From Arenibacter palladensis (GTDB lineage Bacteria > Bacteroidota > Bacteroidia > Flavobacteriales > Flavobacteriaceae), in contig NZ_FQUX01000002.1 of assembly GCF_900129275.1 (NCBI RefSeq), forward strand, positions 251,795 through 315,794: DNA of 64,000 nt. Direction: 5' to 3'. Below the pieces are notes generated by a model, which worked only from the letters and a program-made list of their open reading frames with translations, was not told the origin of the DNA and made no database searches. Shown piece after piece: positions 53,816 to 63,517 of this stretch. The position numbers and the translations under genes are program-made. Numbering within the stretch: the first letter of the stretch is position 1; each line of letters begins with the position of its first letter.

Positions 53816-53834
53816 GGGCAAAAAACTTTTGCCC
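53816..53834 (+). promoter_or_regulatory. Tight inverted repeat before susC
   Basis: GGGCAAAA, loop AAC, TTTTGCCC: a perfect 8-bp inverted repeat with a 3-nt loop, not followed by a T-run. It lies 311 bp before the susC start and could be a regulator site or an RNA hairpin in a long leader. Confidence 0.4.
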
Positions 53835-54145
53835 ACCTGTTGTCTTTAAATAACTAAAAGCACTGATTTTAAAATATTTATAAACTTCGTTTTAATAAAA
53901 AAAAGTAGTAAGGAATCATCGGTGAATGGGTATCATCGTATAAAATTAACCTTAGCAGCCCAATTCTTGCCTTTTTTTTGTCAAAAATTTTGAGAAGTAG
54001 GGTGGTAGAGAGTCAATACGGAATAAATTGATGTAACTAACGGTTTTGTTCTCATTTTATGAAGTTTTTGAATTAGCTATCAGAGACAATCACCACTCTA
54101 CTCTTTAAACAACAAACTCATAGTAATTTACTAACTAATTTTTTT

Positions 54146-57100
54146 ATGAAAATCAAAAATTATTTCTTTTCAGTGTTTTTGATGTTGTCTTCTATGACAA
54201 TATTAAACGCACAAAACAAGGTTCATACCGGGAAGGTAGTGGATCAAGACAGCAATCCGTTACCCGGCGTTAATGTCATCGTCAAAGGAACCTCTAACGG
54301 AACACAGACCGATTTTGATGGAAACTACAGTATAGATGTGGCCACAGGTCAGATTTTGATTTTTACTTACTTGGGGCAAAGACCTGAGGAAATTACCGTA
54401 GGATCATCTTTGATTATTGATGTGAGAATGGAGGAAGATGCCCAAGCGTTGAACGAAGTGGTGGTGGTAGGACTTGGACAAGTAAAGGATCCATCAAAAC
54501 TTGCATACTCTGTTTCACAAGTAGACACGGATCAGGTATTGAAAGCTAACGAGGCAGATCTTATCAATGGTTTGGCCGGAAAATCTGCCGGTATTCAAAT
54601 CAACAACTCATCTGGTTTGGCAGGGAGCTCTTCACGAATAGTAATTAGAGGGGTTTCATCGTTAAATTTTGGAAACGAACCTTTGTATATAATTGATGGG
54701 GTGCCTATTTCAAATACAGAAAATGATATTGATGCTTCAGACCCCGACCAGGCTTTGTTTTATGGAAGCACCGCAGGGGGATCTATCGATATCGCTCCAG
54801 ACCAAATCAAAGATATCACCATACTAAAAGGAGCTGCTGCCTCAGCTATTTATGGTTCAAGGGCTGCCAATGGTGTTATTGTAATTCAAACAAAAAAAGG
54901 CATCAAGAATTCGGCACCCCAGGTATCTTTTCGCTCAGCCACAACCATGAGCAGTATTATTGCGCCAGAATTTCAAACAGAATATGCCCAGGGTAGCGAT
55001 GGAGTATACTTTTCTGGAGAACCAGGTAGACAAACCTCGTTGAGCTGGGGGCCAAAAATCTCAGAATTGGATGTGCCTACGTATGAACGTTTTGATATTT
55101 TCCGAACAGGTATTACCTATGACAACAGTGTTAGTGTAAGAGGGGGCATGGACAAATCCTCTTATTTCACCTCATTTTCTGCGTACAATCAAAATGGGAC
55201 TTTGGAAACAAGTAGTTTCGATAGGTATTCTTTTCTTATCAACGCCACACATAATATTTCCGAAAAGTTCAAACTGAATGCAAAAATGAACTATGTAAAT
55301 AGTTTCAATGAAAGACCCTTTGAAGGGAACGGTCTAAGTTCCATTATGTGGACCGTTTCAGGAGCACCCATTACATACAACTTAAGACCTTCGGTAGATG
55401 GGGATGGAAACCAAAGACTCTACAGGACAAACAGGAACAACCCATACTTTATCCTAGATAATTCTGGCTCGGAGTATATCACAAATCGGTTTTTGCCCTC
55501 TTTGTCCCTGGAGTACAATGTTAACGATTGGATTAGCGTGAAGGGAACCGCAGGATTGGACTTTAGTTTAAACAATGGGAAGGTCTTTGAGAACAAAGGG
55601 CTATTGGGTACATTCAGTACAGGTAGATTACTACTTACCGATAGGAAGTCGCGTGACTTTAACGGAGAGCTTATTGTGACCCTCGATAAAGACTTCAGTG
55701 AAAAATTTACTGCGGACTATCTCCTTGGGGCAAATGTTTTTGACACTAAGGACTTTACAAGTTTTTCGCAAGGTTCTTCCTTTATCATTCCCAGTTTTTA
55801 TGATCTTTCCAATGCCACGGCATTACTCACGGACGAGATCACCACAGAGAGGAGAATTGTTTCTTACTTTGGACAGGCCAACTTTGGGTTCAATGATTTT
55901 CTTTTCTTGACCCTTACAGGAAGAAACGACAAATCCTCCACCTTGCCCAAAAAGGACAACTCCTTCTTCTATTACTCAAGTAGTTTGGGGTTTGATATGG
56001 CCAAAGCTTTTGATTTGAGAAACTGGTTAGATCGAGCAATGTTAAGGGGCTCATATTCAAGGGTGGGAAATGACGCCCCGGCCTATGCGACAACTACAAA
56101 TTATATAAAAGCTAACCCTAGTGATGGACAACATGGAAACATAGACTTTCCATTCAGGGGAGTTGGGAGTTATGTGCAAAGCGCTGTTGAAGGGAACCCG
56201 TTATTGACTCCAGAGTTTACCAATGAATTTGAAATAAGCGCGGACTTACAGTTTTTTAAGAACAGATTAGGTTTGGAAGTCAGTTATTATGATAGACGAA
56301 GTGAAGACCAGATATTTAATGTACCTCAAGCTGCGACAACGGGGTTCAATGCTAAGTTTGAAAACGCGGGGTCCATCCAGAACAAGGGTATAGAAGCTAC
56401 ATTGAGCATTACCCCAATACAAACCAAGGATTTTAGATGGGATGTAAATGTCAACTATTCCAAAAACGAAAGCGAAGTATTGAAATTGGCAGAAGGTGTT
56501 GAATCGGTAAGGCTTGCAGGATTTACGAATCCTGGCATATTTATAAGAAAAGGGGAGCCATATGGAGTTATTTGGACCACGCTTTACAAACGTAACGAAA
56601 GTGGGGCATTGCTGTTGGACGATAATGGTTATCCCATCCAAGGGGATGTTGGGAATGCGGGAAGTGTTCTTCCAAAATGGACCGGAGGGGCAACCACGAG
56701 TTTTGAATATAAGGGGCTTTCACTTTCTATGGTAATGGATGTGAGAATAGGGGGGAAAATAATTAACCTAGATGAGAACTATAATACTTACTATGGCACC
56801 TCAATTCTGACAGCTGACCGAGAAAAGGATGTGGTTATCAAGGGAATAAGGGAATCTGATGGCCAACCCAATACGGTAGCCATTAAAAAAGACTTTACAT
56901 ACTGGAACCAATACGCTCAATTGGAAGAGTTTGTTCAGAAAACGGATTTCATCAAACTTAGGAACGTCACTTTAGCCTATAATATGCCTAAAAAATCGTT
57001 GCAAAAGTTGGGGATTGGACTTAGTGGAGCCAGATTTGGTTTTTCAGGAAGAAACCTATGGATTAAAAAGCACGACTCATTTACAGGCGCAGATCCAGAA

Positions 57101-57196
57101 CTAAGTCTATATGGGAGTGGAAATGGACAGGGCTTGACCAATTTTCAAATTCCAACGAACAAGAGCTATTCATTAACGTTAAATTTAACTTTTTAA
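54146..57196 (+). CDS. SusC/RagA-family TonB-linked outer-membrane protein
   Basis: The 1016-residue protein has a signal peptide (ending NAQ), a carboxypeptidase-regulatory-like domain (GKVVDQDSNPLPGVNVIVKG), a TonB-box-like segment EALNEVVVVGLGQ region (ALNEVVVVGLG), a plug domain (AASAIYGSRAANGVIVIQTK) and a 22-strand barrel ending in the usual aromatic (SLTLNLTF). It imports large ligands with its SusD partner, powered by TonB. The next gene, SusD, starts 3 bp after the stop. No glycoside hydrolase is nearby, so the ligand may be a peptide or glycan handled elsewhere. Confidence 0.96.
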   Translation: MKIKNYFFSVFLMLSSMTILNAQNKVHTGKVVDQDSNPLPGVNVIVKGTSNGTQTDFDGNYSIDVATGQILIFTYLGQRPEEITVGSSLIIDVRMEEDAQALNEVVVVGLGQVKDPSKLAYSVSQVDTDQVLKANEADLINGLAGKSAGIQINNSSGLAGSSSRIVIRGVSSLNFGNEPLYIIDGVPISNTENDIDASDPDQALFYGSTAGGSIDIAPDQIKDITILKGAAASAIYGSRAANGVIVIQTKKGIKNSAPQVSFRSATTMSSIIAPEFQTEYAQGSDGVYFSGEPGRQTSLSWGPKISELDVPTYERFDIFRTGITYDNSVSVRGGMDKSSYFTSFSAYNQNGTLETSSFDRYSFLINATHNISEKFKLNAKMNYVNSFNERPFEGNGLSSIMWTVSGAPITYNLRPSVDGDGNQRLYRTNRNNPYFILDNSGSEYITNRFLPSLSLEYNVNDWISVKGTAGLDFSLNNGKVFENKGLLGTFSTGRLLLTDRKSRDFNGELIVTLDKDFSEKFTADYLLGANVFDTKDFTSFSQGSSFIIPSFYDLSNATALLTDEITTERRIVSYFGQANFGFNDFLFLTLTGRNDKSSTLPKKDNSFFYYSSSLGFDMAKAFDLRNWLDRAMLRGSYSRVGNDAPAYATTTNYIKANPSDGQHGNIDFPFRGVGSYVQSAVEGNPLLTPEFTNEFEISADLQFFKNRLGLEVSYYDRRSEDQIFNVPQAATTGFNAKFENAGSIQNKGIEATLSITPIQTKDFRWDVNVNYSKNESEVLKLAEGVESVRLAGFTNPGIFIRKGEPYGVIWTTLYKRNESGALLLDDNGYPIQGDVGNAGSVLPKWTGGATTSFEYKGLSLSMVMDVRIGGKIINLDENYNTYYGTSILTADREKDVVIKGIRESDGQPNTVAIKKDFTYWNQYAQLEEFVQKTDFIKLRNVTLAYNMPKKSLQKLGIGLSGARFGFSGRNLWIKKHDSFTGADPELSLYGSGNGQGLTNFQIPTNKSYSLTLNLTF

Positions 57197-57198
57197 GC

Positions 57199-58653
57199 AT
57201 GAAAAATTTGTATTCAACATATTTAAAACCAAGCACTATACTGTTATTGGCTCTGCTATTACAGGGATGTTCGGATTATTTGGATGTCAATACTAATCCC
57301 GATTCTCCTTCTGATTACCAAGTTACAGAAGAAGTGCTATTGCCAGGAATACTTTCTGAGTTTTCTTACGAGTTGGTTGGAGGATATTTTGCAAGAACAT
57401 CTAGCCTATGGACAGCACAAGTGGCCGTTACCGGAGAGAGCAGGGGTTTATCCACTTTAGTGCTCCAAGATACTGATGTAAACAACTCTTGGGAGTTTTC
57501 TCTATATACCAGTGTGCTAAAAAATGCCAAGCTCCTAGAGCAAAAGGCAGGAGTCAATCAAAACAAAGGCTACAGTGGGATCGCTAAGGTAATACAGGCA
57601 TATGCCTTATCAATTACGGCAGATTTTTGGGGTGCTGCACCTTGGAGCCAAGCTTTTGATCCTAGTATCAGGAAGCCTAGTTTTGATAGCCAAGAAGAAC
57701 TCTACTTGGTAATAGATACATTGCTTAAAGATGGAATTACTGAGCTTGGTGCGGCTTTGGAGTCATCAGAAACTATAGAAGGAGATATCCTCTATGGAGG
57801 CGACCTGTTAAAATGGGGCGAAATGGCTTATGCCTTAAGAGCAAGGTATGCCATGAGATTAATTTATGCCAAAGGACAGGGTCAAGCGGATTTGGCCATT
57901 GCGTATGTAGAGGAATCATTCTCTTCTAATGCCGACAATGCAAGTTTTGTTTTTGAGGATAAGGAGAGTGCTAACAACCCATGGGTTCAGTGGGAAGATA
58001 AATGGAACGATGTATTTATTAATAAATTCATGGTTGAATTGATGGAATCTTATCAGGACCCCCGTTTGATTGCCTTTGCATTGCAACAAACAGATGGCAA
58101 CATTGTGGGTGGTGAAAATGGCACTGTAATTCAATTGAGTGCCACTTCCCAGGTCTCTATCCATACTGCAGTGGGTGCATTGAACGCCAACAAATACTTT
58201 GTGGAAAATGATTCTTCGGTAGATTGGATTTCCTTTGATGAACTCATGTTTATAGCAGCAGAGGGCTATTTGTTTAAAGGAGATTATGACAACGCTGAGT
58301 TGTTTATGAAACGAGGCATAAGGGCCAACTTTGAAAAGATTGCTTCCCAAGGAGTATTGATATTGGACGATACAGATATTGACGACTATTTGAACAACAT
58401 AGTTTTTCCTACAACCTTGGAGGCAGGACAGAAAATGATCATTGAGCAAAAATATATCGCCGGTTTTTTGCAGATAGAGCCGTACAACGATTACCGAAGA
58501 ACAGGGTATCCTGAGGTGCCATTGCCGGTAACAGCATTCAACAATCAAATTCCAGAAAGATTTCCTTACCCGACTAATCCAATTTTAAATAACACCGAAA
58601 ATGTTCCGGATGTAGATTATGTATCGGATAAAGTTTGGTGGGATCAAAAGTAG
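57199..58653 (+). CDS. SusD/RagB-family nutrient-binding lipoprotein
   Basis: The 484-residue lipoprotein has lipobox LLQGC (Cys24) and the SusD-like_2 pattern: CSDYLDVNTNPDSPSDY, ALSITADFWGAAPWSQAFDP, LLKWGEMAYALRARYAMRLI, and a C-terminal NDYRRTGYPEVPLP. It is the lid lipoprotein of the SusC channel and binds the ligand at the surface. It lies 2 bp after SusC, a fixed pair, and is followed by a terminator. Confidence 0.96.
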   Translation: MKNLYSTYLKPSTILLLALLLQGCSDYLDVNTNPDSPSDYQVTEEVLLPGILSEFSYELVGGYFARTSSLWTAQVAVTGESRGLSTLVLQDTDVNNSWEFSLYTSVLKNAKLLEQKAGVNQNKGYSGIAKVIQAYALSITADFWGAAPWSQAFDPSIRKPSFDSQEELYLVIDTLLKDGITELGAALESSETIEGDILYGGDLLKWGEMAYALRARYAMRLIYAKGQGQADLAIAYVEESFSSNADNASFVFEDKESANNPWVQWEDKWNDVFINKFMVELMESYQDPRLIAFALQQTDGNIVGGENGTVIQLSATSQVSIHTAVGALNANKYFVENDSSVDWISFDELMFIAAEGYLFKGDYDNAELFMKRGIRANFEKIASQGVLILDDTDIDDYLNNIVFPTTLEAGQKMIIEQKYIAGFLQIEPYNDYRRTGYPEVPLPVTAFNNQIPERFPYPTNPILNNTENVPDVDYVSDKVWWDQK

Positions 58654-58684
58654 TTTGATTTTACGATTTTAGCTTGAGTTGTTT

Positions 58685-58714
58685 AATCCCACCTTGTTAG
58701 GGTGGGATTTTTCT
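58685..58714 (+). terminator. Rho-independent terminator
   Basis: AATCCCACC and GGTGGGATT form a 9-bp stem around a short loop, followed by TTTT. It closes the susCD transcript. Confidence 0.85.
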
Positions 58715-58926
58715 GTTATTTAAGTTGTTGGTTGGTGGATTTACATAATAAAATTGAAAAAAATAACTTTTTCACGACCAGAGCCCATGAACAAGGAATA
58801 TTTTAGTTTTCGAAATTTATTTTATACTTATTTCCAGGAAATAGTTTCGAAGCTCTTAGTTACAAGTTTTTGGTGATTTCTAACTGGAACGACAAATATC
58901 AAAATACAAAACTAAAAAAAGAACAC

Positions 58927-59712
58927 ATGTCGAAAACAAAGTTTTGGAACCAATTAATACAGTTTACTATTGTAATTCTAGGCGTTTTGTTTTTAAGGGA
59001 GTACCTAAAAGAACAGTTGATTGAAAACAAGGTTATGGATTACGGCACCCTTATGATATTGGACGTTTGTGCAAACCTTGTTTTAATAGTTTTTTCAGTT
59101 TACCTAATAAAGAAAAATGAGCTGGTAAAACTTGCGGGTTTGGAAAAAGGTAGGATAGAAAAAGGGATTCTTTTGATATTTCCTTTGGTTTATCTTGTTC
59201 TGCTTAATTTAGTGTTTTTGGATGATATCATAACTTCGGACAATCTGTTTACAAATTGTTCCATCCTGGCCATCTATGCTATTTCAATAGGTTTTGCTGA
59301 GGAATTTAGTATTAGGGGTTTTTTACAAGCGCTTTTAATCAAACATTTTGGTGGTGCGCCAAAAAAGGTAAACATTGCGGTATTTGTCAGTGCTTTATTT
59401 TTTGGGCTGGTACACCTTGTGAAATTTGATAAAGGAATTTATGGCGAATTGTCGCAAGTGGCTTTTGCCACTTTTATAGGTTTTATGTTTGGAATGTTGC
59501 TTTTGATTACAAAGAGGTTGTACCCCATTATAGCTATTCATACTATTATAGATTTTGTGGCAAAAATGGACACTTTGGGGACACCAAATGAAGAGAAATT
59601 CACAGAACTTATGTCTTTGACCAATGCTTTGCTAATAGCAATTCTGGTTTTGCCCTGTTTTTTTTATGGAATTTTTCTAATGAAAAGATATAAGGTCTCG
59701 GCCCGCATCTAA
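58927..59712 (+). CDS. CPBP-family intramembrane metalloprotease
   Basis: The 261-residue membrane protein has the Abi/CPBP motifs: AEEFSIRGFLQALL with Glu125-Glu126 and Arg130 (motif 1), FVSALFFGLVHLVKF with His163 (motif 2), and AIHTIIDFVA near the end. Seven to eight helices. CPBP proteases cleave membrane-bound substrates; Bacteroidota members are often linked to bacteriocin immunity or maturation. The ATG at 58927 is preferred over a GTG at 58870. Its end overlaps the convergent S41 pseudogene by 4 bp. Confidence 0.9.
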   Translation: MSKTKFWNQLIQFTIVILGVLFLREYLKEQLIENKVMDYGTLMILDVCANLVLIVFSVYLIKKNELVKLAGLEKGRIEKGILLIFPLVYLVLLNLVFLDDIITSDNLFTNCSILAIYAISIGFAEEFSIRGFLQALLIKHFGGAPKKVNIAVFVSALFFGLVHLVKFDKGIYGELSQVAFATFIGFMFGMLLLITKRLYPIIAIHTIIDFVAKMDTLGTPNEEKFTELMSLTNALLIAILVLPCFFYGIFLMKRYKVSARI

Positions 59713-60617
59713 AGACGGCTGCTGTTTTTCTCTAATACCTCAAATGATTCGATTATTAAGGGGTCAACATTGTTTTTTATATTTTTAGGCCTATTTAGCA
59801 ACCTTATGTCCGGTTGTACGCCAATACCCTCAAGGTTTTTCATTTCAGCGGCAAAATATTGCTGATGTGACAAGGTTGCACGCCATTTGTTGGGCAATCT
59901 AAACCCATACATATCCGAAAAAATACCTTGTGTTCGATCTCCAATCAAAGTTACACGGGGAAGTTCTTTCATCATTAAGGCAAAAACATCCGCCGCGCTA
60001 GCGGTATAGTCACTGGCCAAAACAATCACAGGTCCTTTAAATTGGATCTTGCCCAAAGGTTTCAAATATTTTGTTCGTAACCTACTATAGGTGTTTTTTC
60101 CTTTTTTTCGCTGATGCTTATGATATGCAATGATTTTTTTACTAGTAAATCTTCCAGCAATTTTACGAGAGACCAGGTCAGTTCCACCTCCATTGGTTCT
60201 AATATCAATGATTACTCCTTTATTATGGCTGAAGGCTTTTACAGCATCATCTATGAACTTACCTAGCTCACCAAACTTAAAACCTTGCATCGCAGAAATT
60301 AACAAGTATCCGTAATCATCGGATACGGATAACCGCATAAGTTGACTTTTGGATACCTTGAAGTCCTAGAAGCCATTTTCTGTAAGGGTAGTTTTTGTGA
60401 ATTCAAATAGTTGATAAATATTGGGCTGTGTTTACTTCGTTATTGGAAAATTTTTTGTTCAAATGCTTGGAGTTGCATCATCACTTATGCGGATAATATT
60501 TCCTCTTCTCTGAGAGATGAGATTTACGTGGCCATCATTGAGTTCCTTCAAATTCTTAGGGTAATATGGGCGCCATTCAACATATAATAACTTTTTGACT
60601 AATGTATATTGAAACGA
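59709..60617 (-). pseudogene. S41-family peptidase, broken by three in-frame stop codons
   Basis: The open part 59709-60338 encodes the catalytic half of an S41 (C-terminal processing-like) peptidase: KGVIIDIRTNGGGTDLVSRK, VIVLASDYTASAADVFALMM with the nucleophile Ser region, GDRTQGIFSD, and GIGVQPDIRLLNRP. Reading the same frame upstream continues the family's N-terminal part, including LKELNDGHVNLIS, but through TAG (60366-60368), TAA (60432-60434) and TGA (60459-60461). All in one frame, so this is nonsense decay, not frameshift. The signal peptide end is not found. The 209-residue remainder lacks the N-terminal lid and is unlikely to be active. Confidence 0.75.
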
Positions 60618-60799
60618 TCAAATACATTTAAGCACTCTTTGCTTGATTGAGCAAGGAGCTTTTATTTGTTTAACCTGTTTAAATATTTCTGGAGCTTTTA
60701 CAAAGGGTAATTTGTTATTCTTTGAACCAGAAATACCCTGACATAATTGTAATAAAATTGCAAGGACCTGTTCTTTATTACATTCAATTGAAAACAAAC

Positions 60800-62830
60800 A
60801 TGATGCAAGCAATTACCCTATTTACCATTGTACTGACGCTGGTGCTGTCCGATGTTAACTGTAAAATCACTCAAGATCTCGGGTCCCAAGTACAAGAAGG
60901 GGTCGTCTATGCACTCCCTATTCTGAAATCAACAATCGATGGGAATCTGGACGATTGGCCCCAAACGATAAAATGGAACCCGATATCCAGACCTTTAAAG
61001 AACCCGGAAGCTGTAGATACTTCGCGTAAGGCAAGATTCAAGGTGGCTTATGATACAGATAGCAATAAATTGTTGGTGGCGGTAGAGTATTTCGATATGT
61101 ATAGACTTGTAAGTGATTCCCTGTCCAATGCATCTCAAGACGTGCATATTCTATATGTGGACCAAGATCGGGATTTTGGAGGTTCAGCCGTTATGCATCA
61201 CTACGCAAATGAGAGAATAGTAAAAACTGGGGATACGGACAATCCAAGGCTTAAGGAGGTCGAACCTTTAACATCAGCAAACATTATATCCAAAACTAGG
61301 CTCGAAGGAAATAAGGTCACTATTGAATACGAGGTAGAACTTACGGCTCCTATAAAGATAGGACACGCAGTAGGTCTAGGTCACTTGATTGTAGATTTTA
61401 ACAAGGACAATACAAATGAGTACATTGTTTGGACAAAGGGAGGTTCCAAAAACTATACTTCTGAGAGTATGGGCACCCTAGTTTTTGCGGATATCGGTTA
61501 TTTAGATAAAATGGGAAAGTTGCAAGGAAAGATCAAGAAACCCATCAATGGTGCATTTGAAATACCAAAATACCTAAGGATCAAATCGTTGGACAATGTT
61601 AAAAAATGGTTTGATGTGGTCGTGGACAGTATGGGCAAATATAGGGCACAACTTTCCTTGGGGAAATATACCATAATCCCATTTTCCAATTTCACAAGTA
61701 AAGGGGAACAGAAGAAGGCTACAGATATAAGATGGATTAAATGGGATAAGACTCTCTCATATTCAGAAGTGCTGGTGAAACGAAATGAAGAAGCTCAACT
61801 TGAAGGGCCAGAGTTGGATTTGAAAACTTTAAATGAGCCCAAATACCCCTTGTCATTGTTGCTCGATGAAAAAAATTATAATAAAACGGTGATAAAAGAA
61901 GAACTGGTACGCTATATGGAGTATTTTGAGATACCTGGTGTCAGCCTTGCGATAATAAAAAATGGTGAAGTTAAAGACACCTTGATTTTAGGAAAGGCCA
62001 ATGCCTCCAACGGAACTCCTTTAAATGACAAGTCACTCTTTGAAGCGGCTTCAATTTCCAAACCTATCTTAGCTTTTGCCGTAATGCGGCTTGTTGACAA
62101 GGGCATCATCGATCTTGATGAACCATTGTATAAAACTTTGATACACCCTGATTTGGAGGAAGACCCTAACATGAAATTAATAACTGCTCGCCATGTTCTC
62201 AATCATACCACAGGTTTTCCTAATTGGCCTGGAGAAAACGCTAACAATAAGTTGTCGATCAATTTTACTCATGGGACAAGTTACAGTTACAGCGGAGCTG
62301 GATTTGAGTATCTAAAGGAAGTAATTATCATTAAGACAGACAGGGATATCTCATCAATCTTGAAGGAGGAGGTATTGGATGTTTTCAACATGAAAAACAC
62401 TTACTTCGAAGAAAACGATTACCTAAAAGAACACAAGGTACATGGCCATCTGGATGGCAACCCTACCCGACGGGATTTTATGGAAAACGCCGAGGTTGCC
62501 TCTAGTATGCATATCAATGCTGCTGAACTTGCCAAGTTTTTTATCGGAATAAGAAATAGAAAAGGGTTACTTCCGGAAACTTATAATGCTTATCTGGAAT
62601 TTGATACAAGGACCTATAGCGAATGGGAAGATAAGACTGGTTGGAAGAGCTGGATGGGCCTCGGAATATTTCTACAAAAAACACCTTTGGGAACAATTTT
62701 TGGACACAGCGGAAACAATGGAGATTTTACCTGTATTTCCGCTTACTTTGATAAACAAGATGTAGGTTTTGTATTGATGACCAATAGTAACAAGGGGGGT
62801 GTATTGTTGAACCTCTTGAACGTATGCTAG
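60800..62830 (+). CDS. Secreted sugar-binding/beta-lactamase-like serine hydrolase fusion
   Basis: The 676-residue protein has a signal peptide, then a CBM9-like/sugar-binding beta-sandwich (about 25-240; STIDGNLDDWPQTIKWNPIS; VAVEYFDMYRL) common in exported hydrolases, a linker, and a class C beta-lactamase/esterase domain (about 395-676) with the S-x-x-K pair in FEAASISKPILAF, a YSG (in place of Y-x-N) and HSG triads. It probably acts on an ester or peptide substrate outside the cytoplasm. The ATG at 60800 is preferred over the TTG at 60722. A run of six G near 62800 may hide a frameshifted C-terminus. Confidence 0.85.
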   Translation: MMQAITLFTIVLTLVLSDVNCKITQDLGSQVQEGVVYALPILKSTIDGNLDDWPQTIKWNPISRPLKNPEAVDTSRKARFKVAYDTDSNKLLVAVEYFDMYRLVSDSLSNASQDVHILYVDQDRDFGGSAVMHHYANERIVKTGDTDNPRLKEVEPLTSANIISKTRLEGNKVTIEYEVELTAPIKIGHAVGLGHLIVDFNKDNTNEYIVWTKGGSKNYTSESMGTLVFADIGYLDKMGKLQGKIKKPINGAFEIPKYLRIKSLDNVKKWFDVVVDSMGKYRAQLSLGKYTIIPFSNFTSKGEQKKATDIRWIKWDKTLSYSEVLVKRNEEAQLEGPELDLKTLNEPKYPLSLLLDEKNYNKTVIKEELVRYMEYFEIPGVSLAIIKNGEVKDTLILGKANASNGTPLNDKSLFEAASISKPILAFAVMRLVDKGIIDLDEPLYKTLIHPDLEEDPNMKLITARHVLNHTTGFPNWPGENANNKLSINFTHGTSYSYSGAGFEYLKEVIIIKTDRDISSILKEEVLDVFNMKNTYFEENDYLKEHKVHGHLDGNPTRRDFMENAEVASSMHINAAELAKFFIGIRNRKGLLPETYNAYLEFDTRTYSEWEDKTGWKSWMGLGIFLQKTPLGTIFGHSGNNGDFTCISAYFDKQDVGFVLMTNSNKGGVLLNLLNVC

Positions 62831-63045
62831 TATCTGGGAAAACATTGGGGCGCCAGTTTGAAAAGTTACAATAACTGATCTATATTATGAATAATTTATT
62901 TTTAGTGTGTTGCCTTACCGGTTACTTTTATTGTAGGGAGTTCAAATTTCCTATTATTTGGAGTTTTGCCGTTGCATTTGACATTAATGTAATAAGAAAT
63001 TGGATTGAAATCGTATTTGCATTATCACGGGAACACTACTAAGTC

Positions 63046-63417
63046 TTGAGAAAACATCTAGCCCTCTTACAGCTTTTAGTGTTACATGTGCAGCCGGTGG
63101 CCAATGGTTTTGTCCTGCTGGAATTTTTGTTGAATCAAGACTATATAAAGGAATTTCTCTGTGTCAATAAAGACGATTGGAAACTTGCGTGTAACGGGAA
63201 GTGTTATTTGATGCAACAACTCAGTGCAACCCAAAACGAAAAAGAAGAAGAGTTTCCAATTTTATATCAAACCAAAATCGAGTTTATACTGGTTCATTTT
63301 CAAACTAAATCAAGCGAAATTATTTACTTTGTGAGCAAAAAAGAGGAACCACCTGCTTGTATAAATGACTATGTGTTCCTTCTTGAATATGAAATTTTCC
63401 ATCCCCCGATAATTTAA
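63046..63417 (+). CDS. Small cysteine-motif protein found before TonB-dependent receptors
   Basis: The 123-residue product starts with a hydrophobic segment (LALLQLLVLHVQPVANGFVL) and has FLCVNKDDWKLACNGKCYLM, matching a small Bacteroidota family with the pattern N-Q-D-Y-I...L-C-x-N...C-x-G-K-C-[HY]-L that often precedes TonB-dependent receptors for metal or heme. Function unknown; the CxGKC cluster suggests metal or thiol chemistry. Only a TTG start fits. It lies 100 bp before the receptor gene. Confidence 0.65.
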   Translation: MRKHLALLQLLVLHVQPVANGFVLLEFLLNQDYIKEFLCVNKDDWKLACNGKCYLMQQLSATQNEKEEEFPILYQTKIEFILVHFQTKSSEIIYFVSKKEEPPACINDYVFLLEYEIFHPPII

Positions 63418-63517
63418 TTGTATCGATTAATATTTACAAAGTAGCATCATTGGGAAATGATAGCTACAACATTCTTATGTCTAGAGATAGACCTTTCAAT
63501 TAAATTATAATTCAAAT

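Larger units (their letters stand above)
53671..54145. other. Regulatory region before susC
   Basis: Contains two hairpins: GACCACC...GGGTGGTC (53706-53733), probably the terminator of the upstream transcript, and a tight one at 53816-53834. No gene is seen. The rest is AT-rich and must contain the susC promoter; a TAAC-n-GGTTTTG stretch near 54036 is a weak -7 candidate. Confidence 0.45.

Noticed and set aside
60618-60812. 64-codon minus-strand frame upstream of the S41 pseudogene
   Set aside because: In frame with the pseudogene but without S41 motifs, and it overlaps the divergent serine hydrolase start; not counted as part of the gene.
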